From NCBI GenBank assembly GCA_964583095.1, contig CAZOVB010000079.1, positions 1 to 20,407 on the forward strand: DNA of 20,407 nucleotides, in the 5' to 3' direction. Origin of the DNA: CAZOVB01 sp964583095 (lineage in GTDB: Bacteria > Planctomycetota > Phycisphaerae > SM23-33). The notes beneath the pieces were generated by a model. It made no database searches, had not been told where the DNA came from, and saw only the letters and a list, made by a program, of their open reading frames with translations. Shown here piece after piece: positions 1 to 6,681 of this stretch. Every line of letters begins with the position of its first letter. Within the stretch, counting starts at the first letter, position 1. The translations under genes and the position numbers were made by a program.

Positions 1-132
1 GTGTTCTTCAAGTGTTTCGTCTTTCTTCTCTATTAATTTATAATATTCATCGACACCAATTCCAATCCTATAACAAGACTCTTCTATTTGTTGATATTGT
101 GATTTAATTGCGTCGTATTGTTCGTTATTCAT
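1..132 (-). CDS. Hypothetical protein, N-terminal part (runs off window)
   Basis: The first 44 codons of a minus-strand gene are visible, starting at ATG 132 (MNNEQYDAIKSQ...). The start overlaps the last codons of the helicase gene upstream (ATGAATAA arrangement), which indicates translational coupling in the same operon. The visible part is hydrophilic and helical with many Glu, Lys and Gln residues. I recognise no family. The 3' end lies outside the window. Confidence 0.6.
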   Translation of the reverse strand, partial: MNNEQYDAIKSQYQQIEESCYRIGIGVDEYYKLIEKKDETLEEH

Positions 133-1282
133 TCATCATCACATCCTCAATTATTTTTCTTCTTTTTTCAGCGTAGTTTTCATCAAAAGTGTTCTCACAA
201 TAAATTTGGTAAACTTTTGACATTTCTTCTTTCTTACGTAAAGTTCTACCCATTCTTTGTATAAATTGTCTCTTTGTTGAATCGCCTGAAAATATTATAG
301 CAACATCAATTGCTGGTAAATTGTAACCTTCATCAAACATCTTGCTTGTTATTAGAATATTATATTTGTTGTTTTTATATTCATTTATTAAAGTTTTAAC
401 TCTATTAGAATCTAAATCTGAATTTACAACTCTTGCTGATAAGTCTAAATCTAAACAACGTAAGTAAATTTCTCTTGCAGCTGCATTATACTCATTAAAT
501 ATTATTATTTTTTTATCATAATTATCTTTCAATATTTTTTCAAGTATTTTAAATCTGTCTGGATACATATAAACAATCTTGTTTCGTTTATCAATTAAAT
601 TATATAATATTGGTGCGTAAACTTTACTTTTTATCACTTTATAATAAGAACCTCTTGACCTTATTAAATTTCTAATCTTATCTTCTATTTCTTGATATTT
701 TTCTCTTGTGATAATATCATGATTTAATGAAAAATATCTTTCATGAAAAACAAAACTGTTTATTATATTATTTTTCAATGCTTCTTTCATTGTAAATCTA
801 AAACAATTGAAATTAAAGAATTTTAAAAACTCATAATGCTTTGTCTCATCGTCATTGTTGAGTGTCGCAGTTAGTCCTAAAATGTATTTCCAATTCATAG
901 AGTATATTGATTTAAATCTTGTTGTGAAAGTGTTATGTATTTCATCAACGATTAAATAATCAAATAAATCCAAATTGACTTTTGATATTGAAGCATTTGT
1001 TGTTAGTGTTATTTTAGAATAGTTTTTCATTTCACCATAATAAAAACCAATATCAGTAAAAACAAAACCATTGTTTTGTAATTCTGTATTCCAATTATCT
1101 AAAATTACAATCTTTGGAGATACAATTAAAACTTTCAAACTTGGTTCTTGTTCTAATAACTTTTTTATGGTTTGAATAGCAAAGAAAGTCTTACCCGCTC
1201 CTGTTGCAACTTCAGCAATCATTTTTTTATCTTTGCTGAATTGTTCAATTGCTTCTTCTTGCCATTTATAATTTTTTATCAT
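125..1282 (-). CDS. SF2 DEAD/DEAH-type helicase (XPB/Rad25-like)
   Basis: A 385-residue superfamily 2 helicase or translocase. Visible motifs: a Q-like N-terminus (YKWQEEAIEQF), Walker A GAGKT at residues 28-32, DEIH box at 113-116, motif III TAT at about 138-140, motif V-like FDEGYNLPAIDVAI, and motif VI QRMGRTLR at 342-349. The family uses ATP to move on or remodel nucleic acid; replication, repair or transcription support of the element is inferred. It is short, with little beyond the two RecA-like domains. The start codon has no clear Shine-Dalgarno and lies just downstream, on the minus strand, of a large inverted repeat (1297-1380) that could affect its expression. It is the second SF2 helicase of the window and is not closely similar to the one at 6682-8913. 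Confidence 0.9.
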   Translation of the reverse strand: MIKNYKWQEEAIEQFSKDKKMIAEVATGAGKTFFAIQTIKKLLEQEPSLKVLIVSPKIVILDNWNTELQNNGFVFTDIGFYYGEMKNYSKITLTTNASISKVNLDLFDYLIVDEIHNTFTTRFKSIYSMNWKYILGLTATLNNDDETKHYEFLKFFNFNCFRFTMKEALKNNIINSFVFHERYFSLNHDIITREKYQEIEDKIRNLIRSRGSYYKVIKSKVYAPILYNLIDKRNKIVYMYPDRFKILEKILKDNYDKKIIIFNEYNAAAREIYLRCLDLDLSARVVNSDLDSNRVKTLINEYKNNKYNILITSKMFDEGYNLPAIDVAIIFSGDSTKRQFIQRMGRTLRKKEEMSKVYQIYCENTFDENYAEKRRKIIEDVMMNE

Positions 1283-1296
1283 TTTTACAAAAAAAA

Positions 1297-1380
1297 TATT
1301 ACAATGGAGTTTTAGGGGATTATGGTGTTTTCGTAAAGGTGATACAAAAACGAAAAAGAGGTATTAACTCCATTGTAATA
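1297..1380. repeat. 84-bp element with perfect 15-bp inverted ends
   Basis: The 15-bp word TATTACAATGGAGTT at 1297-1311 returns as its exact reverse complement at 1366-1380. Inside lies a second, 7-bp inverted pair (1328-1334 and 1350-1356). The element almost fills the 99-bp gap between the zinc-finger gene and the helicase gene of the minus-strand operon. As RNA it would fold into a long stem with a smaller internal hairpin. It could be a processing site, attenuator, small structured RNA, recombination site or miniature element. No target-site duplication is visible. Confidence 0.85.
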
Positions 1381-1381
1381 G

Positions 1382-1582
1382 TTATGAGGTGGTTTTTGAG
1401 TCTGATTCAATTAAAATCTGTTTACGACAATGGTCACACAAATGTAAATCATCCATACTGTGTGATTTTGTTTCTGGTTCAAAATAATTCATGTGATTAA
1501 ACCATTGTTTACATAAATCACACTTTTCTGGAAACACTTTAAATTCCTTTCTTGATTTCAAAATGTAATTTCTTGTAAACAT
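1382..1582 (-). CDS. Small zinc-finger protein
   Basis: A 66-residue protein with two CxxC knuckles: CDLC at about residues 21-24 and CDHC at about 49-52, a four-cysteine zinc site with a spacer of about 25 residues. Several His residues lie between them. Such small treble-clef-like or ribbon proteins in viruses often bind nucleic acid or protein; no precise role can be given. The start lies three bases after the stop of the upstream gene, so it belongs to the minus-strand operon. The stop lies at the edge of the inverted repeat at 1297-1380. Confidence 0.75.
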   Translation of the reverse strand: MFTRNYILKSRKEFKVFPEKCDLCKQWFNHMNYFEPETKSHSMDDLHLCDHCRKQILIESDSKTTS

Positions 1583-1584
1583 TT

Positions 1585-1815
1585 TTACACATACTTCTGA
1601 TTCATTTTATTTAGTTTATCTTCTAATTCTTTAATTTTCTTATCTTTTTCTTCTAATCTTTTTTTAAGTTCGTTCTTATATGTTTCTTTAACTTTATCAA
1701 ATTCTACTCTCATTTGTGAAACTAAACTTAAAAGATTATTGTTTTGTTTATTTTGGTTTAATAATAATTCATCCAATTCGTCTTTACTGATTCGTTCTAA
1801 AAATTTAAATTTCAT
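1585..1815 (-). CDS. Small coiled-coil protein
   Basis: A 76-residue protein. Its C-terminal half is a heptad-like run rich in Lys, Glu and Leu (about residues 40-72, including KKIKELEDKLNKM), strongly suggesting a coiled coil and oligomerisation. The N-terminal part is Asn/Gln-rich (NQNKQNNNLLSL). No enzyme motif is visible. It starts five bases after the stop of the zinc-ribbon gene and belongs to the same operon. Function unknown; it may be a scaffold or partner of its operon neighbours. Confidence 0.7.
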   Translation of the reverse strand: MKFKFLERISKDELDELLLNQNKQNNNLLSLVSQMRVEFDKVKETYKNELKKRLEEKDKKIKELEDKLNKMNQKYV

Positions 1816-1819
1816 TTTA

Positions 1820-2071
1820 TCACACTCTTATTTCCCTTTTACATTTAGCACACTTAACTAAACCATTAAGTGTTGCTAATACTTTATGATGACCACAATG
1901 TGGACATCTTTTTTTAATAACATCTAAATTACCTTTTGCTGCACGAGATGAAAAATTCTGTCTTCGCATTCCACCTTTACCAGTGTCACCAATTCCAAGT
2001 CTAATAGAACCATTTCCACTTGGTGTGTAATCTTCTTCTACTATTTTCTTTTTTAAATATGCTTCTGACAT
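1820..2071 (-). CDS. Zinc-ribbon protein
   Basis: An 83-residue protein with a C-terminal zinc ribbon: CPHC and CAKC separated by about 14 residues (CPHCGHHKVLATLNGLVKC). The N-terminal part is Gly- and Ser-rich and probably disordered. A TTG codon four triplets earlier (2083) is possible, but ATG 2071 directly follows the upstream stop (TAAAATG) and is preferred. Zinc ribbons of this form occur in transcription factors and virus-encoded nucleic-acid-binding proteins; the exact role is not visible. Confidence 0.8.
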   Translation of the reverse strand: MSEAYLKKKIVEEDYTPSGNGSIRLGIGDTGKGGMRRQNFSSRAAKGNLDVIKKRCPHCGHHKVLATLNGLVKCAKCKREIRV

Positions 2072-2072
2072 T

Positions 2073-2375
2073 TTAACTCTCAAACAATGTATCTATATCT
2101 TCGTCTTCATCTTCTTTTTGTGGTTGTTCTTCTTTCTCTTGTGGTTCTTGTTTTGATTGTTCTTTTGCTTCTTTAACTTTTTCATTAACATCTTCTTTAC
2201 TTTTAATCATTTCAATTGGTGTTAAGAAAAAGTTGTTGTCTGTAAAATACTGTGAATATTCATCAAACATTTGTAATGTTGTTCTTATCTGTTCTTCTGA
2301 ATATTTCTTTTCGATATTTTCTTTATTGTTTTTTAAGAAAACCTTAATAGATTCTGACACTTCCATTAATTCCAT
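2073..2375 (-). CDS. Hypothetical protein with acidic C-terminus
   Basis: A 100-residue protein. The first 60 residues look helical (SESIKVFLKNNKENIEKKY...). The remainder is a low-complexity Glu/Lys/Gln tract ending in an acidic stretch (EDEDEDIDTLFES). Such tails are common on proteins that contact basic or nucleic-acid-binding partners. A strong Shine-Dalgarno (GGAGGAAC) lies inside the last codons of the preceding AbrB-like gene, so the two are translationally linked. No family recognised. Confidence 0.7.
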   Translation of the reverse strand: MELMEVSESIKVFLKNNKENIEKKYSEEQIRTTLQMFDEYSQYFTDNNFFLTPIEMIKSKEDVNEKVKEAKEQSKQEPQEKEEQPQKEDEDEDIDTLFES

Positions 2376-2377
2376 TT

Positions 2378-2527
2378 TTATTGTTCCTCCAATTCTTGTT
2401 TTTTAATCAATAATGATTTATCTTTAATTTTAGCTATAAGATAATCACCTTTTTTCCAACCCAATAAATTAATTATATGTTTATTGATGAAAACTGAATA
2501 TGTGTTTTTTGAATTCTGTAATTTCAT
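2378..2527 (-). CDS. AbrB/SpoVT-like (swapped-hairpin) DNA-binding protein
   Basis: A 49-residue ORF starting at ATG 2527. Its core (TYSVFINKHIINLLGWKKGD, then YLIAKIKDKSLLIKK) has the layout of the AbrB fold: strand, short helix ending in Leu-Gly/Trp, a K-K-G-D turn, then two strands. These proteins dimerise and bind operators; many autoregulate. It is the first gene of the minus-strand operon, 23 bases downstream of an archaeal promoter box. A second AbrB-like gene lies divergently across the 626-bp non-coding region, suggesting a paired switch. The assignment is by pattern only. Confidence 0.7.
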   Translation of the reverse strand: MKLQNSKNTYSVFINKHIINLLGWKKGDYLIAKIKDKSLLIKKQELEEQ

Positions 2528-2550
2528 TTTAAATATTATTAAGAATAACT

Positions 2551-2567
2551 AATATATAAACTTTTCT
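2551..2567 (-). promoter_or_regulatory. Archaeal BRE/TATA promoter for the leftward operon
   Basis: Read on the minus strand this is AGAAAAGTTTATATATT, followed by AGTTA. It closely matches the boxes at 14088 (AGAAACATTTATATAT, also followed by TAGTTA), 3107 and 15990. It lies about 25-40 bases upstream of ATG 2527, the spacing expected for an archaeal promoter driving a short-leader mRNA. Confidence 0.75.
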
Positions 2568-2596
2568 ATATTTTTATATATTTTTTATGAAAAATA

Positions 2597-2730
2597 CAAC
2601 CTTGTGCAACCTTTGCAACCTATTGCACCTTTCAACCTCATTCTTATATAATTTTTTTTTATTTTTTATATATTATATTTTTTTAAAGTTAGATGATGTC
2701 AAAAGGTGTAAGAGGTTACAAAAGGTTGCA
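2597..2730. repeat. Opposed arrays of CAACCT words (iteron-like)
   Basis: On the plus strand, CAACCT occurs at 2597, 2607, 2616 and 2633, with a CACCT variant at 2626, at steps of about 7-10 bases. The complementary words AGGTG/AGGTT occur at 2704, 2713 and 2723 with the same step. The left segment (about 2605-2632) and the right segment (about 2702-2730) form an imperfect inverted repeat of about 28 bp around an AT-rich core of about 70 bp. The near-helical phasing suggests cooperative protein binding on one DNA face. Confidence 0.75.
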
Positions 2731-2741
2731 TAAATTATTAG

Positions 2742-2867
2742 AGTATTTATAAATTATTTATAAAGTATTTTGTTTCATCACTTACAGATAACAAAAAAAG
2801 TCAATACAAAACCTATATACTCTAGTATATAATTGAGCCAAGTATTTATAAATCATTTATAAATACT
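2742..2867. repeat. Two copies of an AGTATTTATAAAT palindrome
   Basis: At 2841-2867 there is a perfect 27-bp palindrome: AGTATTTATAAAT, a central C, then the exact reverse complement. At 2742-2768 a related copy has the full left arm and a slightly degenerate right arm. The copies are 99 bp apart. They are plausible dimer-binding operators, for example for one of the flanking AbrB-like proteins, or origin elements. Confidence 0.75.
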
Positions 2868-2988
2868 TTTTTGCAAAAAAAATAAAAATGTCAAAACCTA
2901 TATACTTCAGTATATAGGTTTTATATAATTTTCTATATTTTTATATATTTTTATATACAAAACCTATATACTACAGTATATAGGTTTT
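2808..2988. repeat. Three copies of an AAAACCTATATACT palindrome
   Basis: Two full 30-bp palindromes lie at 2893-2922 and 2959-2988: AAAACCTATATACT, a variable 2-bp centre, then AGTATATAGGTTTT. A third copy at 2808-2831 has the full left arm, but its right arm keeps only AGTATATA. The centres differ (CT, TC, AC) while the arms are conserved, as expected for a selected dimer-binding site. They sit upstream of the rightward promoter at 3107. Confidence 0.85.
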
Positions 2989-3106
2989 CTATATTTTTCT
3001 ATATTTTTATATATTTAGTATATTATGTAATATATATATTAGAGTTAGTTTTAATTAAAAAAAAATAACATTATATAATAATTATAAATGTTTATATAAT
3101 AAAATT

Positions 3107-3122
3107 AGAAAGATTTATATAT
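3107..3122 (+). promoter_or_regulatory. Archaeal BRE/TATA promoter for the replication block
   Basis: AGAAAGATTTATATAT lies about 32 bases upstream of ATG 3154 and matches the other boxes of this element at 11 or more positions. The Shine-Dalgarno TTAGGTGATATTATG follows. It probably drives the AbrB-like gene and the coupled primase gene. Confidence 0.75.
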
Positions 3123-3153
3123 ATGTTTAATAATTATATTTTTAGGTGATATT

Positions 3154-3327
3154 ATGTATTTTAGAAAAATAAACAATATAAACAAAGTTCTTTATATATC
3201 TTTACCAATTGATTTGATTAAACATTTGGATTTAAAAGAAGGTGACGATGTTAAATTAATACCAGCACTTAAAAACAAATCTAAAAAAATAATAATAGAA
3301 ATCAATGGTGAAAATAATGATAATTGA
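3154..3327 (+). CDS. Second AbrB/SpoVT-like DNA-binding protein
   Basis: A 57-residue ORF with Shine-Dalgarno GGTGAT seven bases before ATG 3154. Its core (NKVLYISLPIDLIKHLDLKE, then GDDVKLIPALKNKSKKIIIE) fits the AbrB-type layout: strand, P-x-D-L-I-K-H-L helix, E-G-D turn, closing strands. It is the first gene of the rightward operon and its 3' end overlaps the primase start, so regulator and primase are translationally coupled. The likely role is control of the divergent region 2528-3153, perhaps together with the gene at 2378-2527. Pattern-based call. Confidence 0.7.
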   Translation: MYFRKINNINKVLYISLPIDLIKHLDLKEGDDVKLIPALKNKSKKIIIEINGENNDN

Positions 3328-5971
3328 AGACATTAAATATTTTTATGGTTTGTTAGAGCACACACAAACAGAAATACGTGTGTTTGGTGATAAATATCCA
3401 CACGGAAAATCAATATATGTTTCTAATGAGCGCGAGTTTATTGATGCTTGTAAATACTTTACAGATGAACAACAATCATTATATGCAGGAATTAATGAAA
3501 GAACAAATGAAGGTAAAAACGATAAAGATGTTATTAGTTGTAAGTTAATTCCAGTTGATATTGATAGTAAGGATTTTATAAAAGAAAATCAAAGAAAGAA
3601 AGTATATGAATTTTTAGATTCTGAAAAAGAAGAATTAAAAACATTCATAAATGATTTTGAAAAATTTTGTTCTATTAATAATTTCAAGTGGTCATGTAAA
3701 ATCAATTCAGGTCATGGACTACATTATTATTTTGAGATACAAAAAATAGATGATACTGAAAGAATAAAAAAAACACTTGATAAGTTCAAAGAGATTATGA
3801 TTTCAACAAATCCAAAAGTTGATACCGCAATATTTAACCCATCAAGAATTATGAGAATACCAGGAACAATAAATTTTAAAGATAAATTAAATCCAATTGA
3901 ATCTAAAATACTTGATATAAAAACAATTTCATCAACAGATAAATTTAACAATTTAAAGTTTATTGATGAATATACAATTGAAAAAAACAATAAAGATAAT
4001 AAAGAAACAACACATAAAAATAGAGTTCTTGATGAAATTAAAAAACAAGTAAATATTTCATCAGTTCTAAAATTTTATGGCTATGATATTGATAGGCATC
4101 CAACAGAATGTTTATTACCACAAGAAGATGGAAAACCACATTATTCAGAAAAGAAATCTTGTTTTAGTTGGAATGATGAAATGGGGGTTTTTAATTGTTG
4201 GCACTGTGGTGCAAAAGGTGACCATGTTAATATTATAATGCAACACGAAAACTTGGATTTTAATGATGCTGTTGATAGGTTAAAAGAAATAGGTAATGTT
4301 AGAATAATAAAAAAAGAGAAAGTTATGATTGAGTTACCAAGATTAGGTAGATTGAATAGTAGATTTTTTGAAGAAGTTGCAAAAGAAATAAAAGGTTCAG
4401 ACGATATATTCTATAAATCTGTTGAGGATAAAGTTGTAGAACTAAGAATAATAAAAAGAGATAATGAACAAGAACAAATTGTTTTTTCTGAAATATCACC
4501 ACCACGGTTAATTAATATAATTGAAAACAAAATAATACCAGTTTCTATTTCATACAAGAAAAAAGATGGTGATGTTTTTGAAGTTGTAAAAGAAAAATCA
4601 GCAAATGAAAATTTGATGCGACAATTAAAAACAAATGACAGTTTCATAAATTCATTATCAGTTGTTAATAGATTTTTTGAGTATCCAGCACCACACATGA
4701 TTAATAATAAATTATATTTTACAAACAAAGGATACAACAAAGAAATGCAATGTTTTGTTTTGCATAAAATGGATATAGATTTAGTTGATGTTAATACAGC
4801 AACATTATGTTTAAAAAATTTATTGAGTGAATTTTGTTTTAAAACAGAACAAGATTTAACAATTGCATTATCATATTTGATTACACCGGCTTGCAGAGGT
4901 TTATATAATGTAATGACAGCAAGAACACCATTGTTTCTAATTCAAGCAAATATGCCAGGCGCAGGTAAAGATTATTTAGCAGCAACACGTTCGCACATAT
5001 ATCAAAGTTCGCATTATTCAGAATCACCAATTGTTACAAGTAAAGGTGTTGATGATGATGAGGTTCGTAAAAGAATAGATAGTGCTTTAATATCAGGTCA
5101 AAAAATATATCATTCAGAGAATAACGCAGGTTTTTTGCATTCACGTGCATTGGAAACAGTTTTAACAGCAAACAATGTTAATGTTAGAATATTGGGGAAA
5201 TCGGAGCAAAAAGAAATACCAAACGAGATTGATTTCAGTTTATCAGCAAACATAGGTTTATCTTATTCACAAGATTTGGTTAGGAGATTAAGAATAATAA
5301 ATTTGTTTTATTCGGAAGAAGATATAAACGAAAGAAAATTCAATCGGGTTGATTTGTTGTCATATGTTCATTTAGCACGAGCAGAAATATTATCAGCAAT
5401 ATATTCTCTAATAAAAAATTGGGTTGTTAAGGGTTGCCCAGAACCAAAACATAAATTAACATCATATCCAGAATGGTCTAGGGTTGTAGGTGGTATTATG
5501 GAAACAGCTGGTCTTGATTCACCATGCACTAAATTACAAGATGATTACGAAGTTGGTGGTGACAATGAAACAAGAGATTACAAAAAACTATATAAGTTGT
5601 GTTATAGTTATATTAAGAATGGTGTTGAATTTCAGGGTCGTAAGTTTTCATCATTTAAGACAGCAGATATATTTAAGATATTAATGTCACACCAATTGGA
5701 AATGGGTTTTTTTAATTATTATAATGATGATAAAAGTTCACAAACAAAATTCGGTTTGAATATTAGAAAATATGTGAATAGAGCACTTGGTGGAATAAGA
5801 CTTGTGTGCATAAAAAATAGCGAAAGAGCATCTCTTAGAGAATATGATTTTGTTTGTGAAAATGACAATGCTGAAACATATGATTTAAATGTTTCAAAAT
5901 CAGATGACATTGTTTTACCAAAAGAAGATTTGGGCTTAGATGGGTTTGATAATGTTGATGATTTTAAGTAA
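3317..5971 (+). CDS. AEP primase - CHC2 zinc finger - AAA+/SF3-like helicase fusion
   Basis: An 884-residue replication protein counted from ATG 3317, chosen because GGTG at 3307-3310 fits as its ribosome site; ATG 3305 would add four residues. Residues 1-200 form an archaeo-eukaryotic primase-like domain: DID at 81-83, SGHGLH at 131-136, and NPSRIMRIPGTINFK around 174-188. Residues about 245-325 resemble the DnaG-type CHC2 zinc finger, with C265, H275 and CWHC at 294-297 followed by GAKGDHVNII. The C-terminal half resembles phage/plasmid D5/P4-type helicases: Walker A MPGAGKD near 546-552 and the late motif NIGLSYSQDLVRRLR. Two oddities are Asp instead of Ser/Thr after the Walker lysine, and HSENN where a Walker B acidic pair is expected. 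It should prime and unwind DNA for the polymerase at 12272-14089. Confidence 0.85.
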   Translation: MIIEDIKYFYGLLEHTQTEIRVFGDKYPHGKSIYVSNEREFIDACKYFTDEQQSLYAGINERTNEGKNDKDVISCKLIPVDIDSKDFIKENQRKKVYEFLDSEKEELKTFINDFEKFCSINNFKWSCKINSGHGLHYYFEIQKIDDTERIKKTLDKFKEIMISTNPKVDTAIFNPSRIMRIPGTINFKDKLNPIESKILDIKTISSTDKFNNLKFIDEYTIEKNNKDNKETTHKNRVLDEIKKQVNISSVLKFYGYDIDRHPTECLLPQEDGKPHYSEKKSCFSWNDEMGVFNCWHCGAKGDHVNIIMQHENLDFNDAVDRLKEIGNVRIIKKEKVMIELPRLGRLNSRFFEEVAKEIKGSDDIFYKSVEDKVVELRIIKRDNEQEQIVFSEISPPRLINIIENKIIPVSISYKKKDGDVFEVVKEKSANENLMRQLKTNDSFINSLSVVNRFFEYPAPHMINNKLYFTNKGYNKEMQCFVLHKMDIDLVDVNTATLCLKNLLSEFCFKTEQDLTIALSYLITPACRGLYNVMTARTPLFLIQANMPGAGKDYLAATRSHIYQSSHYSESPIVTSKGVDDDEVRKRIDSALISGQKIYHSENNAGFLHSRALETVLTANNVNVRILGKSEQKEIPNEIDFSLSANIGLSYSQDLVRRLRIINLFYSEEDINERKFNRVDLLSYVHLARAEILSAIYSLIKNWVVKGCPEPKHKLTSYPEWSRVVGGIMETAGLDSPCTKLQDDYEVGGDNETRDYKKLYKLCYSYIKNGVEFQGRKFSSFKTADIFKILMSHQLEMGFFNYYNDDKSSQTKFGLNIRKYVNRALGGIRLVCIKNSERASLREYDFVCENDNAETYDLNVSKSDDIVLPKEDLGLDGFDNVDDFK

Positions 5972-6007
5972 AAATAGAAAAGTATATAAATAAGTTAATT
6001 AATTAAT
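5967..6007 (+). promoter_or_regulatory. Promoter-bearing 41-bp direct repeat, copy 1
   Basis: This 41-bp stretch is identical to 8874-8914. It contains AGAAAAGTATATAAATAAG, an archaeal BRE/TATA-like box, and a TTAATTAATTAAT tail. It begins within the last codons of the primase gene and precedes the gene at 6050, whose strong Shine-Dalgarno (AGGAGG) is also mirrored at the second copy. The likely role is an internal promoter for the gene at 6050. Confidence 0.8.
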
Positions 6008-6023
6008 TATTACAAACAAAAAA

Positions 6024-6041
6024 GCACACAAGTGCAGGAGG
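6024..6041 (+). promoter_or_regulatory. Small hairpin joined to a strong Shine-Dalgarno
   Basis: GCAC-ACAA-GTGC (6024-6035) can form a four-base-pair hairpin immediately followed by AGGAGG (6036-6041), eight bases before ATG 6050. This is the strongest Shine-Dalgarno of the window, consistent with high expression of the downstream protein. Confidence 0.5.
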
Positions 6042-6049
6042 TTTAAAAA

Positions 6050-6661
6050 ATGAATGAAGAAAACGTATTTGATGGAATTGAAGATGAGGTGCTAGAAAAC
6101 ACACCAGAAAATTCTTTTGAACAGAATAAAGAAAACAAAGATGAAAAGAAAATTGTGTTTGGTGATTTTGTCGATTCAGGCCCAGTAGAAATACAATTAG
6201 CAGAAGAAGATTTAGATAAAGTTTTTGAAATTGAATCAGCAGAAATTCAAAAACCTTTTACTAAGGATTCAGATGGTAATACAATTGAACCAAAAGTAAC
6301 AAACAACAACAGAAAATATTATCAAAGTAAACTGGTAATAAAATATAAAGACACAGATTATGCATCATTTGTTCCAAATGTTAAATGGTTTGTTAACGTT
6401 GATGATGATAATAATGTTAGATTAACACCGTGGTTCAATAGAAGAATAAAAGAAGATGACTTGACAGATAATTTCATGCCAACAATTTCAAAACTATATT
6501 ATAAGTTTTGCCAACACACAAAGCAAGACGTTGGCAAATTACAAAACAAAGAGTTTGTTGATGGTCTTGCAGGAAAGAAAGTTAAGTTAGAGCAATATAA
6601 AGCAAAGAACCCCTTAACAGGAAAGATGGGATATAGAATAGACGTTAAAGAATTTATTTAA
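6050..6661 (+). CDS. Hypothetical protein, possible ssDNA-binding (OB-fold) protein
   Basis: A 203-residue protein with a disordered acidic N-terminus (about residues 1-45) and a compact C-terminal half of alternating strands (residues 80-203), ending in KNPLTGKMGYRIDVKEFI. Its own promoter and strong Shine-Dalgarno imply abundant expression. It sits between the primase-helicase and the nuclease-helicase, where a single-stranded DNA-binding protein would be expected. No sequence signature proves this; the acidic tail is also at the N-terminus and not at the C-terminus as in bacterial SSB. Treat the function as inference from context. Confidence 0.6.
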   Translation: MNEENVFDGIEDEVLENTPENSFEQNKENKDEKKIVFGDFVDSGPVEIQLAEEDLDKVFEIESAEIQKPFTKDSDGNTIEPKVTNNNRKYYQSKLVIKYKDTDYASFVPNVKWFVNVDDDNNVRLTPWFNRRIKEDDLTDNFMPTISKLYYKFCQHTKQDVGKLQNKEFVDGLAGKKVKLEQYKAKNPLTGKMGYRIDVKEFI

Positions 6662-6681
6662 TTCTTTTTTTTTATTTTAAA

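Larger units (their letters stand above)
2528..3153. other. Divergent non-coding region, candidate replication origin
   Basis: This 626-bp region has no convincing ORF and separates leftward from rightward transcription. It is extremely AT-rich and holds opposed arrays of CAACCT words, two related palindromes built on AGTATTTATAAAT, three palindromes built on AAAACCTATATACT, runs of TATATTTTTATATA, and promoters facing outward at both ends. It lies directly beside the primase-helicase gene and is flanked by two AbrB-like genes. These are usual traits of viral and plasmid origins (iterons, AT-rich unwinding segment, adjacent initiator), but origin function is inferred. Confidence 0.6.

Noticed and set aside
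1297..1380. Miniature insertion element (MITE)
   Set aside because: The terminal inverted repeats are perfect, but no target-site duplication and no second copy are seen in the window, so a structured regulatory element is equally possible.
1249..1500. Plus-strand ORF of 83 codons across the inverted repeat
   Set aside because: It overlaps the helicase start, the hairpin and the zinc-finger gene on the other strand, has no ribosome site and has unlikely composition. It is a shadow frame.
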